From: Haematococcus lacustris
Lineage: Eukaryota; Chlorophyta; Chlorophyceae; Chlamydomonadales; Haematococcaceae
Assembly: GCA_030144725.1 (NCBI GenBank)
Contig: JASKMD010000028.1
Coordinates: 1,807,978-1,871,977 of the forward strand
Reading direction: 5' to 3'
Length of the DNA stretch: 64,000 nucleotides
Shown here: one piece after another, positions 8,542-21,608 of the stretch
Numbering within the stretch: position 1 is the first letter of the stretch
How the letters are laid out: every line of letters starts with the position of its first letter
Notes under the pieces: model-generated
Told to the model about the DNA's origin: nothing
Database searches by the model: none
Seen by the model: only the letters and a program-made list of their open reading frames with translations
Made by a program: the position numbers and the translations under genes

Positions 8542-11323
8542 CAGCGGCGCGGAACAGGCCCAGGGCATCCACTACCACCTTCCCGTCTCTGACTCGATCG
8601 AGCACCACGATGGTGAGGTCGTCAGCATACTCCTTGGAAGGGAGCGCGGGGGTCAGGGCGGCCCTTTGCATGGCCAAAGGGCTGGAGGGGATGATGGGGG
8701 TGCTGATGCGGCCTGCCAGCTGGAGCGAGCTGAGGTAGCTGACCAGCGGCTGGAGCACGATGCACCAGTAGAGCGGGAATGCCCCGCTGCCCTGCAGCAG
8801 CCCCGACGCAAGGGGGAAGCTGTCAGTGAGGTGGCCGTTGACCAGCACCTGGCTCGTGGCCCCCCGGTGCAGTAGCTGAGCCCAGCGCACATGCCCCTCC
8901 CGGCAGAACCCCATGGCCTCCATCGTGTCCTGGAGCAAGCCCCAGGACACGTTGTTAAAGGCCCCCGCTAGGTCCAGCAACAACAGCCAGGCTGGGCTGC
9001 CCCGCTGCTGCAGGTACTCCAGCAGGCCCAGGTGGAACTGCACGCTGTCGCTGATGTCCCTGCCCAGGATGAAGGCCGATTGAGAGGGGGACACCAGCAG
9101 GTCCAAGGGCAGCTGCAGCCGGTCCTCCACTGCCCTGGCCACCAGGCGCACGTCGCAGTCGAGAAGCGTGATGGGGCGGTAGCCAGCCACCTGGTCCCTC
9201 GGCTTGCCAGCCTTGGATACGAGGGTGATAATGCCTGTCTGGAACTCAGCCAGAGGGGCAGGGTCAGCGGTGTCTGCCAGGGCCTCTTGCAACGTAGCCC
9301 GCAGCGGCCGCCCCAGCTCCACCCACAGCCGGTCATAGACCTCCAAAGGCAGCCCATCTAGCCCCAAGGCCTTGCTGTGCGCGCAGCCCTGCAGAGCCCG
9401 GCCCAGCTCCTCCTCTGACAGCATAGGGCTGCCATATTGTTTTGGGGGGCCCTCGGCAGCCCTGGCCTGGGTGGGGGTGAGGTGGGAGGTGAGGCTGCCC
9501 AGCAGCGTGACGCGCGCAGCTGTGTCCATCGGCTTGGCTGCGTAGACTCCGGTGGGCTCGGCGGCTGAGTAGTGTTGCTGGAAAGCCCTGCATGCTGCCT
9601 TCACCCCGGCCAGCGTGGTGAGGTCTGCTAGCTGACCTGGCTGGCTAGGGAGCTGGAGAGAGGAGATGGGGGTGGGGGTGTGCGCAGGCTGATCGCAATG
9701 GTAAGAGTAGAAAGAGGAGCGGTCGCCATAGTACTGGTCGAGGACTGCGCTGGCCAGCAGGGACTGCTGGGCCCCCTGCTCCCTCGCCCCCACACCCGCC
9801 CGGGCTGAAGCCTCTCCCAGGTGCTGCGCCGCCTGCACCTCAGCCTCCCCCTCTCGCTCCACCCGCACCAGCTGCCGCACGAGGTGAGCCCTGGCCACTG
9901 CCGCCTTGGCAGAGGTGTTCAGCCAGCGGGGCGGCTGGCTGCCCTGCACCTCCTCGTGGAGCCGCTCCTCCCGCTCTTCCGCTGCCCCCTGGCCTGCCAC
10001 CTGCTGCGCGCTGGCCTCCCACTTGTGCTCCAGCTCCCTCAGGGCCCCATCAGCCACCGTGGTCACCTCCGGGTCTCCCGCTGCGCGGGGGGGGCGCACG
10101 CCCCACAGCGCAGGCCACAGGCCCCCACCTGGTAGGTAGGAGGGGTCGGCACTGACGCGTTGGAGCTGGTGGAGGCGCACCCTGGCATGCTTGACAGACA
10201 AGTCCAGCAGAGTGGTGATGCCCATGCCCCACACGTGAGGGTCCAACTGCCGGTGAGCCCAAGGGCCCAAGAGCCACTCCTCCTTAGGCCAGGTGCCCGG
10301 CCCCTCCTCAGCTGGGTCGGCAGCCTGCCCATTCCCTCCGCCCCCTGTCCCTCTAAGCCCTTCCCCCCCTCCACGCCCTCTCCCCCTACCCCCGCCTCGC
10401 CCCCTTGCCCGCCCCCCTCCCCTGCCCACCCCCTTGGCCTCTCCTTGCTCCTGCCCTTGAGCCTGCTCCTGCTCCACATGACGCTGGGCGGGTAGAGGGC
10501 AGAGGTGAGTGGCTCGCTCCTCCGGGGTCAGCCTATAGCTGGGCTTGTTGAGCCGGTCCACCGCAGCTGGCTCCCAGGCCGCCCCCTCCTCCGACCAGAG
10601 AGCCCCGCGGGCCGCTTGACCTGTGGGGTCTAGGGGGTAGAGGTGGCCGTTTGGGCCCACCCAGTGGGAGGGCTGGAGCATGGGGGTGCGCCGCAACACA
10701 AACCCCACCCCTGGCCCAACCCTCAAATACTCCCACTCCGGCTGAGGTGGTTGCAGGCGGTCCACCATGCCCTGCAAGGGCTCGGGTAGGCAAGCCCTGA
10801 CCAGGTCAGCAGCCCACCGGGCCTCCCCCTCCAGCTGGGGGCTGTGGAGGGCCTCCCTCACATGGCGGACGTGGGTCCAACCCCGCTCAGCTGCCGCCTC
10901 CCTTGCTGCCGGGTTCAAGCGGACTTGCGCGTTGTACCACAGCGCCTCCGCCAGGACCGAGAAGAAGGATTGGCTAGCCGGGGGCACGGCACGGAAGAGC
11001 TTGAGCTCAGCCAGGGCCGCCACGTGAGCTTGCAGCCGCGGGCTGATGCCTCGCGAGGGGGGGGCGGTGGGGTCGTTGATGATCCACGTGCTGAGGCCGT
11101 GAGAGGGGTCTGCCAGCAGGCTATGGGTCAGAGGCTGCCAGGGACGAACCCGGGGCGACCAGAACTGGGCCGGCATCTTTGCCAGCATGGCCGTGCTGGT
11201 GACCCCCAGGTCGGGAAGCCCCCCCCCTCCCTCCCCTTGGGGCATCACGCAGATGGTCTTGCTGGGGTAGAGGCGGCTGCTGTTGGGGCTGCGCTCCTGG
11301 GGGCAGGTCTGAGGCTGCCACAC
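8423..11323 (-). pseudogene. Chimeric LINE ORF, copy C (post-RT region fused to RT)
   Basis: Open frame of 966 codons with domains in non-canonical order. It starts with the post-thumb motif GGGGLPDLGV and runs through LLDLSVKHARVRLHQL to WLNTSAK (near 9930). At that point copy B would continue into its zinc-binding domain; here the frame instead continues AAVARAHLVRQLVRV (a pre-RT linker), then KALGLDGLPLEVYD, motif A LLLDLAGAFNNVSW, GLLQGSG and YADD near 8620. The last ~38 codons are read from the MITE. The same WLNTSAK/AAVARAH join occurs in copy A (near 2320). The simplest reading is a head-to-tail LINE junction that was later copied. Coding capacity is broken by the MITE. Confidence 0.75.
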
Positions 11324-11488
11324 AGCGGTTGACAGCCAAGGCCATGGCTTGCGCCATAGGAGCGGAGGGTTGCACGAAAGCCATTTGGTAGATGGACTTG
11401 GAGGCCAGGCACTGCTGTGCCACCTGCACCCGCCCCAGGAGGTTGAGGCCTTGGGGCCGCCAAGGGAGGGAGTCTGCCATCATGGCCG

Positions 11489-11988
11489 NNNNNNNNNNNN
11501 NNNNNNNNNNNNNNNNNNNNNNNNNNNNNNNNNNNNNNNNNNNNNNNNNNNNNNNNNNNNNNNNNNNNNNNNNNNNNNNNNNNNNNNNNNNNNNNNNNNN
11601 NNNNNNNNNNNNNNNNNNNNNNNNNNNNNNNNNNNNNNNNNNNNNNNNNNNNNNNNNNNNNNNNNNNNNNNNNNNNNNNNNNNNNNNNNNNNNNNNNNNN
11701 NNNNNNNNNNNNNNNNNNNNNNNNNNNNNNNNNNNNNNNNNNNNNNNNNNNNNNNNNNNNNNNNNNNNNNNNNNNNNNNNNNNNNNNNNNNNNNNNNNNN
11801 NNNNNNNNNNNNNNNNNNNNNNNNNNNNNNNNNNNNNNNNNNNNNNNNNNNNNNNNNNNNNNNNNNNNNNNNNNNNNNNNNNNNNNNNNNNNNNNNNNNN
11901 NNNNNNNNNNNNNNNNNNNNNNNNNNNNNNNNNNNNNNNNNNNNNNNNNNNNNNNNNNNNNNNNNNNNNNNNNNNNNNNNNNNNNNNN
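11489..11988. other. Assembly gap (500 N)
   Basis: Exactly 500 Ns, probably a scaffold gap of arbitrary size. It separates the LINE array from the kinase gene, so the 5' end of the kinase may be missing. Confidence 1.
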
Positions 11989-12110
11989 CCTACCTGCCCC
12001 ACCTGCCCACCCCCACCCACCCACACATATCCCCCCCCCCCCCTCCCCAACTCCCTCCCTTTCTCCCCCTCGCATCCAGCCCCCTCCCGCCCTCCCTCCC
12101 AACCTCCCAC

Positions 12111-15100
12111 ATGCCCGCACGCCCGCATGCACGCAAGGCTCACTTCATCACCGATGAACTGCAGCAGCCCAGAGCTGCCTGGGTCGCTTGCAGCGTTGTG
12201 GAGGTGCCCGCCAACACCTCCCCAGCTGGACCTGGCTGGCTTGGCTGGGCAGTGGGGCCAATGGCTGGGGCCAACCTGAGGCTGGTCAGCGCAGAGGTGC
12301 TGCCTCCTGCCGCCCCCCTGCTGGTCAGCGAGTCAGGTGGGGGTCACACTGGGGGTCACACAGCCACGCAGCCACCCACACCTGCCTTTCTAGGAGGGGA
12401 CAGCAGTGGCTTCCATTCCTCGCCATGGCCAGCAGAGCTTGTCAGGAGGCCTGGACTGCTCTGATGTCCATGGCCCTACATGCAGTTCCGGCATCTGCCC
12501 CTCACCTCACCCCCCTAATGCAACCGAGCCCCTACCGAACGCTGGAAAGCCGCTGGGTCTCAGTGCCGTCTTGAGCGGCCAACACCCCCAGTGCCCGTGC
12601 CAGTCCTGCCCAGCAGCACCCCTTGCCAGGCCACCGCAGCAGCCCCCTGTCGTGATGGTGCCCGCCTGCAGGTGTCCCGCGGCTGCGTGGCCCCTAACCC
12701 TGACCCCTGGCCCCTGACCCTGACCTGACCCTGACCCCTGACCCTGACCCCTGACCCTGACCCCTGACCCCTGACCCTGACCCCTGACCCTGACCCCTGA
12801 CCCCTGACCCTGACCAACCCTGACCCCTAACCCTAACCCTAACCCTGACCCCTGACCCCTAACCCTGACCCCTAACCCTGACCCCTGACCCCTAACCCTG
12901 ACCCCTGACCCCTAACCCTAACCCTAACCCTAACCCTGACCCCTGACCCCTAACCCTAACCCCTAACCCTGCAGGTGTCCTGCGGCTGCGTGGCCCCGCC
13001 TACCCCGCCCTCTTCCCCCTCGTCCAGTTCTACGCCACCACGGAGCTCGCGACCTTTGCGCTGACAACCCCACCCATTGCCCCGGTGGGTCACACCCCTA
13101 GCACTTCTCTGGCACACGGGGCGGGGGTAGGGCAGGGCGGGGCGGGGCGGGTCGGGTGGGAGGTGGCTCTGCCTTGCCTTGTAATTGCAATGTCCCTTTG
13201 GCTTCGTCAGCCAGGGTTTTGCACAAGGTAATGGCCTGCCAACCTGGTCTGCCTGTCAGCAGGCTCAGTGCAGGACCATACTCTGGCTGTGCCCTGCAGC
13301 CTGACCCTGACCCTGACCCTAACGCTAACCCTGACCTAACCCTAACCCTAACCCTAACCCTGACCCTAATCCTAACCCACGGCTGTGTGGTCAGGGTGGT
13401 TTGGTGATCTGTTGTTTGCTAGGGCACCCTGTCCATTGCCACCAACACCTGTGCACCTGCTCCAGCGGGCTCCCGCCCCCACTGCTTGCAGCCATCCCCC
13501 GTGGTGAACCTGTTCATGAGGAGCTTTGGATATCTGTCTGAGAAGCTGATCAACGCCACCGTGGTCAGTGCACTGCCACCCCTGCCCTGACCCTCGCTCC
13601 TACCCACACCCCTGCTTTCACTTTGATCCCACCCCACCCCAATGCGATCTGATCTGATCTGATCTGATCTGATCTGATCTGATCTGATCTGATCTGATCT
13701 GATCTGATCTGTGAGTCTGCACCGGTAGCATCTGGCACGTGGCACCTGGTGGCTGCTTTCCCAGGTTTGCAACAGGAGCGTGGTCATCACCGGGGACGTC
13801 ATCAACCCCACCTCCCTGCTGCTGGACCTCAGGGCCCTGCCCCCTGTGGTCACCCTCTCCCCTGGCACCAACCTCACTGTCACCAGCCTGCTGCTGTACA
13901 ACGCTGCGCCCCTGCCCTCTGCCGCTGTGTGCGGCCCAGCAGCAAGACAGGCGGGGACTGGCCTGCCCCCCTATGCTCATGCCCAGCAATGCCAGCAGTG
14001 GCAGTGGCAGGTGGCAGCAGCAGCGATGGTGGGAGCAGCAGCAGCGGTGGGGAGCAGAGCTGGTGCTTGGCTGGACACCAGCAGCCCTAGTGGCGTGAGC
14101 AGGGGGGCCAGCGGCGTGGGCAGCCTTGGGGGGGGGGCGGCGCTGGGGTCTGCCCCGCTCCTGCCCCCAGCCAGTGGACAGGAGGTGGAGGCAAGCCTGG
14201 GGGGCCTCACGTCGGTGCTGTGGGCCTTCCGCTTCCCAAGGTCTGGGGGCAGGGGGGGAGAGCGGGGGGGAGAGGGCAGAGGGGAGAGGAAGGGGGAGAG
14301 GAAGGGGAGAGGAAGGGGGGAGAGGGAGGGGGGGGGGGGGGAGAAAGAAGGGAGGATGGAGGAGAGAAGAGGACAGTAGATTGGTTTGCTAATCAGCTGG
14401 GTGGTTACAAGAGGGGGTGGGAGGAGGGGGGAAAGTGGAGGGGGGGAGGGGGGAGGGGAGAGGAAGAGGGGGGGGAATGGAGGGCAGGGTGGAGGGGAAG
14501 GGGGAGAGGGGGGAGGGGAGGGGGATAGAAGATAGGTTTGCTTATCAGTTGGTGGTTACAAGAGGGGGTGAGGTGGGGGTGTGGGGGTGTGTGTGGGGCA
14601 GGTGCCTGGGCCCTGATGTTCGCACTGGACCCGCTCCCTGCTTCTACGTCCCCTCACAGGTCTCTCACACCTGGACCCCCCTCCGCCAATGACAGCTTAA
14701 GTGTCCTGATCTGGCTATACAATGTGACCATCATGGTGCCTGATCTGGAGATGCAGGTGAGTCTCCCCCATCCCAGCACCCACAGCTTGCCCTCAGCTTA
14801 AGCCTGCTCCCACCCTGCGGCTATGCCTAGTGCTGCAGGTCACACATACTCTTCAGGGGGAGGGGGGGGTGGGGGGGGAGGGGGAGGGGGAGGGGGAGGG
14901 GGAGGGGGGGAGGGGGAGGGGGAGGGGGAGGGGGAGGGGGAGGGGGAGGGGAGGGGGGAGGGGGAGGGGGAGGGGGAGGGGGAGGGGGAGGGGGGAGGGG
15001 GAGAGAGCAATACTTAGTGCCGCACATCACATACAATCTTGAAAGCAAGAGGGAGTCTGAGTCTGAGTCTGAGTCTGAGTCTGAGTCTGAGTCTGAGTCT

Positions 15101-18100
15101 GAGTCTGAGTCTGAGTCTGAGTCTGAGTCTGAGTCTGAGTCTGAGTCTGAGTCTGAGTCTGAGTCCTGAGTCTGAGTCTGAGTCTGAGTCTGAGTCTGAG
15201 TCTGAGTCTGCCTGCAGGCCATCAGGGAGCTGCTGCAGACCGGGGTCCACCAGGTCAACCTGCAGCCCGCCACCCTGACCCTGATGCAGCGCGGCTTGGC
15301 TGGCCAACAGGTGGGGGGGTGGAGGTGGGGGGTGAAGGTGGGGATGGGGGTGGGGGGTGGGGGTGGGGGGTGGGGTGGGGGTGGGGGTGGGGGGGTGGGG
15401 GGTGGGGGTGGGGGTGGGGGTGGGAGTGGGGGTGGGGGTGGGGGGGGTGGGGGTGGGGGGTGGGGGGTGGGGGTGGGGGTGGGGGTGGGGTGGGGGGTGG
15501 GGGTGGGGGTGGGGGGGGGTGGGGGTGGGGGTGGGGGTGGGGGTGGGGGTGGGGGTGGGGGGGGGTGGGGGTGGGGGTGGGGGGTGGGGGTGGGGGTGGG
15601 CAGGAGCTTGGGGGCGCGGCTTGGCTGGCTGAAAGGTAGGGGGAGGGTGTTTTGAACCATTTGCTTGTGGAATAGAAGGGGCTGGGTCAGGGGGGGCCGC
15701 TGGGGCTGTAGTTGGGGGGGGAGGGCAGCTGGGTCAGGAGCAGGGGGTCTGGGGTCTGGGGGGGGGTGTCTAGGGGCGGAGCCGCAACAAGCCCACTGTT
15801 TGCAAATGAGGGAGGGCTAGTGTGACGGGTGGTGTGATGGTTGGGGTGCGTGAGTGTGAGAGGTGTGACCTTGGGGTTGCTATGCAGGCCCTGCCCTCAC
15901 AATCATGGCCGCCTGGGGCTCTCACCTTCCCTGTATGGTCCTGGTGGGTGCTGGCACCTCATGTCTCGCCAGGTCACACCTCCTCACCCTTGCCTTGCTT
16001 GCCAGGTCACACCTCCTCACCCTTGCCTTGCTTGCCAGGTCACACCTCCTCACCCTTGCCTTGCTTCCTCACCCTTGTTAGTAAAGCTCTCTGTACCCTT
16101 CTTGGGCATGTATAAGGTTTAACTAGGAGGTCAGTGTGTTTGTTATTTGTTTTTGTTCACATGTTCAACACAGCAGAGGGGAACGACAATGCAGGGGTAA
16201 TATAGTAATGCAGGGGCAAAATGGGGTAGATGGGCAGGTTTTTAAGGGAAAGAAGACGTCTGACGAGAAAGGGTGGTTTGAGAGGGTGCAGGAGATGCGG
16301 CCCTGAGGCTCCCCGCCCTCTGGTCGCCCTGGGAAGGCTGCCTGGTGGGTGGCAGTGTCTGGCTGCCGGCTGAGTCCAGACAGCTGCTGTGTGCGCCTGC
16401 TGCTGCTGCTGTGCGGGGGGGGGGGGGGGGTGTCCAGGTTTGGGTCTGCAGGACTCAACGTGACCCTGGCCCCCTACACCAGGCTGGGGCCCACCGGCCG
16501 CCCCCTCGTCCCCCCCGGCCCCCCAGATCCTACCCGCCTCCCCCTCTCCCAGTCCATCCCCAACGCCCTTACCACCTTGGTCCCCCCAGAGGGTCCCTTG
16601 TTCATCCCCCTGCCGCCACCCCCCAGCCCCCCCTGGCCCGCTGCTGCCCCACACCCCGCTCCCCCAGCCCCTGGCATGCCAGGGTTCAGCCCCACCCATA
16701 CCAGCTGGCCGCCCTCCCCGCCCGACCCAGCCCCAGCCCCAGCCCCCCCAGCCCCCCCCAGCCTTATCCAGCCACCTGCTGCGGCTGGTGAGGGTATGAG
16801 TCAGCACTGGATGGGCAGGGACGGCCTGCTGGCCGCTGTTGTCTTGGGCTGTGTGGTGGCAGTGGTGGGCATGGGGGGGCTCATGGTGTGGCGGCGAAGG
16901 CGGTGGCTGCTGCTGGGGCGGCGCCGGGACGCCAACCTACCAAACGTTGGCGTGGAGCTAAGCAAGGTGAGTGGAAGCTGAGTCCTGGGGGGGGCTCTGC
17001 AGCTGGGGGGTGGGGGGTGGGGGGTGGCAGGGGGGGTCTGGAGCCAGGCAGGCTGGGTGGGGGGCGGCTGAAAGGCGGCAGCAGGGGGAGGCATGGACAG
17101 CATCCTGGGTCGGTGGTTGAGGTTGAGGGGTGAGGTGTAGGCTAGGGCCTGATGGCTCAGAGTGCTCTAGGGGTGGCTAAGGGCTGGGGCTGGGGCCTAC
17201 CACCCTTTTCCAAATTGCGTGGAGTAAATGCCGCAGTCTCGAGCACAGCGTGCGGGAAAGGTGCTGGTGGGCCATCAGGTGGAGCTGGCTGTGGGTTGTG
17301 TGTCGGCAGGGGGATGGTCACCTGCACGCCCGCGACTCGGACGGCGTCCTGAGCTCGCGGTCCCAGCGGTCCACGTCCCGGCAAGCATCGGGCATCTGTG
17401 CCACTGCGGGTATGTCGTCCGACCTCGTTGGCTTGTCATCGTCACCCTTGGTGCACAGCTGGCAACCTCACTCATGCACGCGATGTGTGACAGACGAGAG
17501 TGAGGAGCAGCTGACCGGCGAGGATGGCGGCGGCGACTGGCCATCAAGCTCGTCGCGTACACCGGCTTCCGCGCTGCTGTCTGGGAAGGCATTGAGTTCC
17601 GACCCTCCTTTCTCGGACCCTGATATTTACCCCGCCGCCGCTCAGCGCCGACCACCGACCGGTTTCTGGTCCTGCCTGCCAACCCTAGGCCCCAGCGGCA
17701 TGGACTCCCCGCCCTCATCTTGGGTGGCTCCTCCCCGGCAGCAGCTGCCCAGCAGCTTGCCCCGTCTTCCCTCCACTGCCCCCCGTGCTGCCCTGCTCAC
17801 TCCTGATGCAATGAGAAGTACGAGCCAGCAGCGGGAGCCAGGTGCAGTGCATGGAGAATCAGGCATGGAGCCGGTAGCATGGGGAGGCTCAAGGCCGCTG
17901 GGTTCAAGAGGCCTGGCGTCACTGGCTGTGGTGGGGGGAGGGGGTGGGTCCGAGGAGGGCAGGGGAGGGAGAGGTGCGGAGGGAGCTGAGGGGGACTGGA
18001 ATGCAGCGTTGAAGAAGAGAGGAGGGGAGGGGGAGGAGTGCGATACTGTAACACATACTGCACCAGCTGGGGTCATCACACAGCAGCAGCTTCACACCCC

Positions 18101-21100
18101 TCCACCGCCGTCACCATGGCAGCAGCAGCAGCAGGGGCAGGGGCAGGGGCAGGAGCAGCAGGCGCCGCCGCCGCCGCCGCCGCAGCAACAGCGGCCAGCG
18201 TTGCGGGTGCCTTGCCAGGATGCAGTGGGGGCGAAGCAGGGGGTGCTGCAGCAGCGCCAGGCGCTGGCTACCGCCCTGCTGCAGCTGCAGTTGGAGCTGG
18301 GGGGAGGGGTGCAGGTGGAGGAGATACAGCTGGTGCGCAGGCTGGGGGCCGGCTCCTTTGGCACCGTGTACCAGGGCCTGTGGCGGAACCTGGAGGTGAG
18401 GAGTGACCCGCATCACACTCGTGTCAGGCATCACACTCCTGCCCACCCACCACCTTCACTGTCCATGCCTCGGCTCCTTGAGTGCTCTCAGGGCCAGCCT
18501 CCCACCTCACTCTTACTCATCCTTCTCCATGCAACTAACCTGCCACACCCTTTCGTCACACCCTTTTCCACACCCACATCCTCAGCCATGTGACCCTCCA
18601 TGCCACCCTGGTGCGCCCTGACCAGCTGTCCCATGCGTGTGACCTGTGTGACCTGTGTGACCCGTGTGACCTGTGTGACCTGTGTGACCCGTGTGACCTG
18701 TGTGACCTGTGTGACCTGCATGACCTGCATGACCTGTGTGACCCGTGTGGCTGCCTGCTGCCTGCTGCCAGGTGGCGGTGAAGCGAGTGCTGTTCTCCCA
18801 CCTGGCCTCAGCCTCTGCCCATCACAGCCGCCGCCAGGCCCTGCATGAGGTGGCTCTCAACGCCAGCCTGGCGCACCCTAATGTGGTGGCCACATACAGC
18901 TACGACATGAGGCCTCTGGGACTCAGCGCGCAGGCAAGGGCCAGGGCCACGGGGCAGGGGGCAAGGGGCAGGGGGCAGGGGCAGGGGCCAGGGGGCAGGG
19001 GGCAGGGGGCGGGGGGCAGGCGAGGGCGCAGGGCCAGGGGGCAAGGGGCAGGGGGCAGGCAAGGGGGCAGGGCCAGGGGGCAGGGGGCAAGGGCAGGCAA
19101 GGGCAGGCAAGGGGCGCAGGGGCAGGGGCAGGGTGGAGCTGTGATGCCTCATGAGGCTACGGAGCAAAGCAAAGCGAGGCGCTGCTGGCTAAGAGGTGGC
19201 GTGAGGGGGGATGAGGGGAGTAGGCAGGGGGCATGATGGGGGCGGGGCCAGGGAAGGAGCCGCAGAGCGGGCGGCAGTCGGTAACAGGAAGTGTGGCCAC
19301 CCTACTTGGCTGCTGCGCCCAGCAGGCTGCTTGACTTCCCTGATGCTTGGCTGACTGTTTGATCGGTTGGCTGGCTGTTTGGTCAGTTGGCTGGCGGTTT
19401 CACCAGTTGGCTGCGTGGTGTTGCTGGGAGGCTGCGCCCTCAGCCTTGTCTGTTGACTGGCGCCTGCATTGCCGTGTCACAGGGGCTGCTGACCTGGGAA
19501 TTGTACATCATCCAGGAACTGTGCGATGCGGGCAGCCTGCTGGATGCGCTGCAAGCTGGAGGGTGCGTCGTGAGAGGTCTACTGCAGCACTTCATAGGGC
19601 AGGGGCAGGGGCAGGGGCAGGGGCAGGGGCAGGGGCAGGGGCAGGGGCAGGGGCAGGGGCAGGGGCAGGGGCAGGGGCAGGGGCAGGGGCAGGGGCAGGG
19701 GCAGGGGCAGGGGCAGGGGCAGGGGCAGGGGCAGGGGCAGGGGCAGGGGCAGGGGCAGGGGCAGGGGCAGGGGCAGGGGCAGGGGCAGGGGCGGGGGCGG
19801 GGGCGGGGGCGGGGGCGGGGGCGGGGGCGGGGGCGGGGGCGGGGGCGGGGGCGGGGGCGGGGGCGGGGGCGGGGGCGGGGGCGGGGGCGGGGGCGGGGGC
19901 GGGGGCAGGGGCAGGGGCAGGGGCAGGGGCAGGGGCAGGGGCAGGGGCAGGGGCAGGGGCAGGGGCAGGGGCAGGGGCAGGGGCAGGGGCAGGGGCAGGG
20001 GCAGGGGCAGGGGCGGGGGCGGGGGCGGGGGCGGGGGCGGGGGCGGGGGCGGGGGCGGGGGCGGGGGCGGGGGCGGGGGCGGGGGGCGGGGGCAGGGGCA
20101 GGGGCAGGGGCAGGGGCAGGGGCAGGGGCAGGGGCAGGGGCAGGGGCGGGGGCGGGGGCGGGGGCGGGGGCGGGGGCAGGGGCAGGGGCAGGGGCAGGGG
20201 CAGGGGCAGGGGGTGGGGGTGGGGGTGAGGGGCAGAGTCAGGAGCAGAGGGTGAGAGGGCGTGCAGGCGCTGGGCGGAATGGCAGGCGTGTGAGCAGGCA
20301 TGGAGTATGTGCGGTGATCACATCTGCCAGATGGCTGAATGAGGGCTGCTGCCGCTGCCACCACTGCTGTTGCTGCTGTTGCTGCTGTTGCTGCTGCCGC
20401 TGCTGCCGCTGCTGTTGCCGGTGGTTCAGGATGTGGAGTCACGAGCTGCAGCGAGCTGACATGTGCCTGGTCATCAACGCTGCCCAGGACATTGCAGCTG
20501 GGATGGTGCGGTTAGGGGTGGAACGCACAGGGTCCCAATAGGTCTGCTGACCAGCCCCACCAGTACCTCCCTGATACTGAACGACATGACAATGCGCTGG
20601 GGGGTCACACCTACGATGCGCTGGGGGTCACACCTACGATGGGGGGAGGTGTGCAGGGCCACGTCCAGGCTCTCAGGCCCAGGCCCGCCACCTGCCAGCC
20701 CCCCCTAACATACATATCTGCCCAGATGCACATGACGATGCCCAGGGCAGGGCACCAGTACCCCTCCACCACCATGCCCTCTGAGGCCTGACCCCTTTTG
20801 GCGCCATGACGCTGGTTCACAGTCACAGTCACGCTGCCTAACCCTGACCCTAACCCTAACCCTAACGCTAACCCTAACGCTAACCCTAACCCTAACCCTA
20901 GCCCTGACCCTGGCCCTAACCCTAACCCTGACCCTGACCCTGACCCTGACCCTGACCCTAGCCCTAGCCCTGACACTGACACTGACCCTAACCACTGTCA
21001 GGATGGGGGGCAGCCGGTTGATCAGCAGCCAGTGTGCTGCGGCTGAGCCTGGTGGCTGGGGCCGTGCCTGCAGGCGTACCTGCATCGGAAGAACATCTTG

Positions 21101-21531
21101 CACGGGGTAAGTGGTGCAGGCGTGGGAGGGTGCTGGTGCCCAGTCTCTGTTGGCAGGGGTCTGATAGCAGGGCATGATAGCCTCCCTTCTTAGCAACCGG
21201 CTTGTCTCTCTGCACTTCTTAGCAGGCAGGTCAGACAGGGGTAGGCAGGGCAGACAGGCAGGGCCTGCAATGGGCAATCGCAGATGATGATATCTTTGAA
21301 TTGTGTGGTGTATGATGCAACCAGCAGGTGGTAGTGGGCAGCATCCGCCTTGTGAGTCTGTCCAGTAGTAGGGGGAGTTGCCCGGGAGCTGCCCATGGGC
21401 AATCGTAGAACATGCTCGATGTATGCTTTCAGGGCTTTTGTATTCCATCCTTTTCTGAGCTTCTGTGATGCAGTGTAACCGTGTAGCGGTAGCGCTCAAT
21501 GCAGTGTGCTGCTGTGTGTTGTTGTGCTGTG

Positions 21532-21608
<77 letters not shown>

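Larger units (their letters stand above)
4969..11488 (-). mobile_element. L1-like LINE copies B and C, head-to-tail
   Basis: Minus-strand LINE array. From high to low coordinate: post-RT region of unit C (11488 to about 9960), an in-frame junction, pre-RT linker and RT of the next unit (about 9950 to 8542), the MITE insertion, then the rest of RT, thumb and complete C-terminal domain of copy B (8211 to 5273), and a 3' UTR ending in an A-rich tail (TAAAACAAAAAA read on the minus strand, about 4969-4980). Corrected for the MITE, the offset between equivalent points is about 3.3 kb. The left flank of the tail meets the composite element and then truncated copy A. The right side runs into an assembly gap. 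Confidence 0.8.

Noticed and set aside
11121..12464. Frames crossing the first N gap
   Set aside because: The apparent proteins are joined only through Ns; LINE on one side and kinase gene on the other.
12691..12969. True chromosome end
   Set aside because: The repeats are short, degenerate, within an intron, and followed by tens of kilobases of genes.
19347..20541. Long plus-strand frames of GQGQ/GAGA and minus-strand poly-Pro/Leu
   Set aside because: They come only from the GGGGCA/GGGGCG hexamer array in a kinase intron and have no independent coding evidence.
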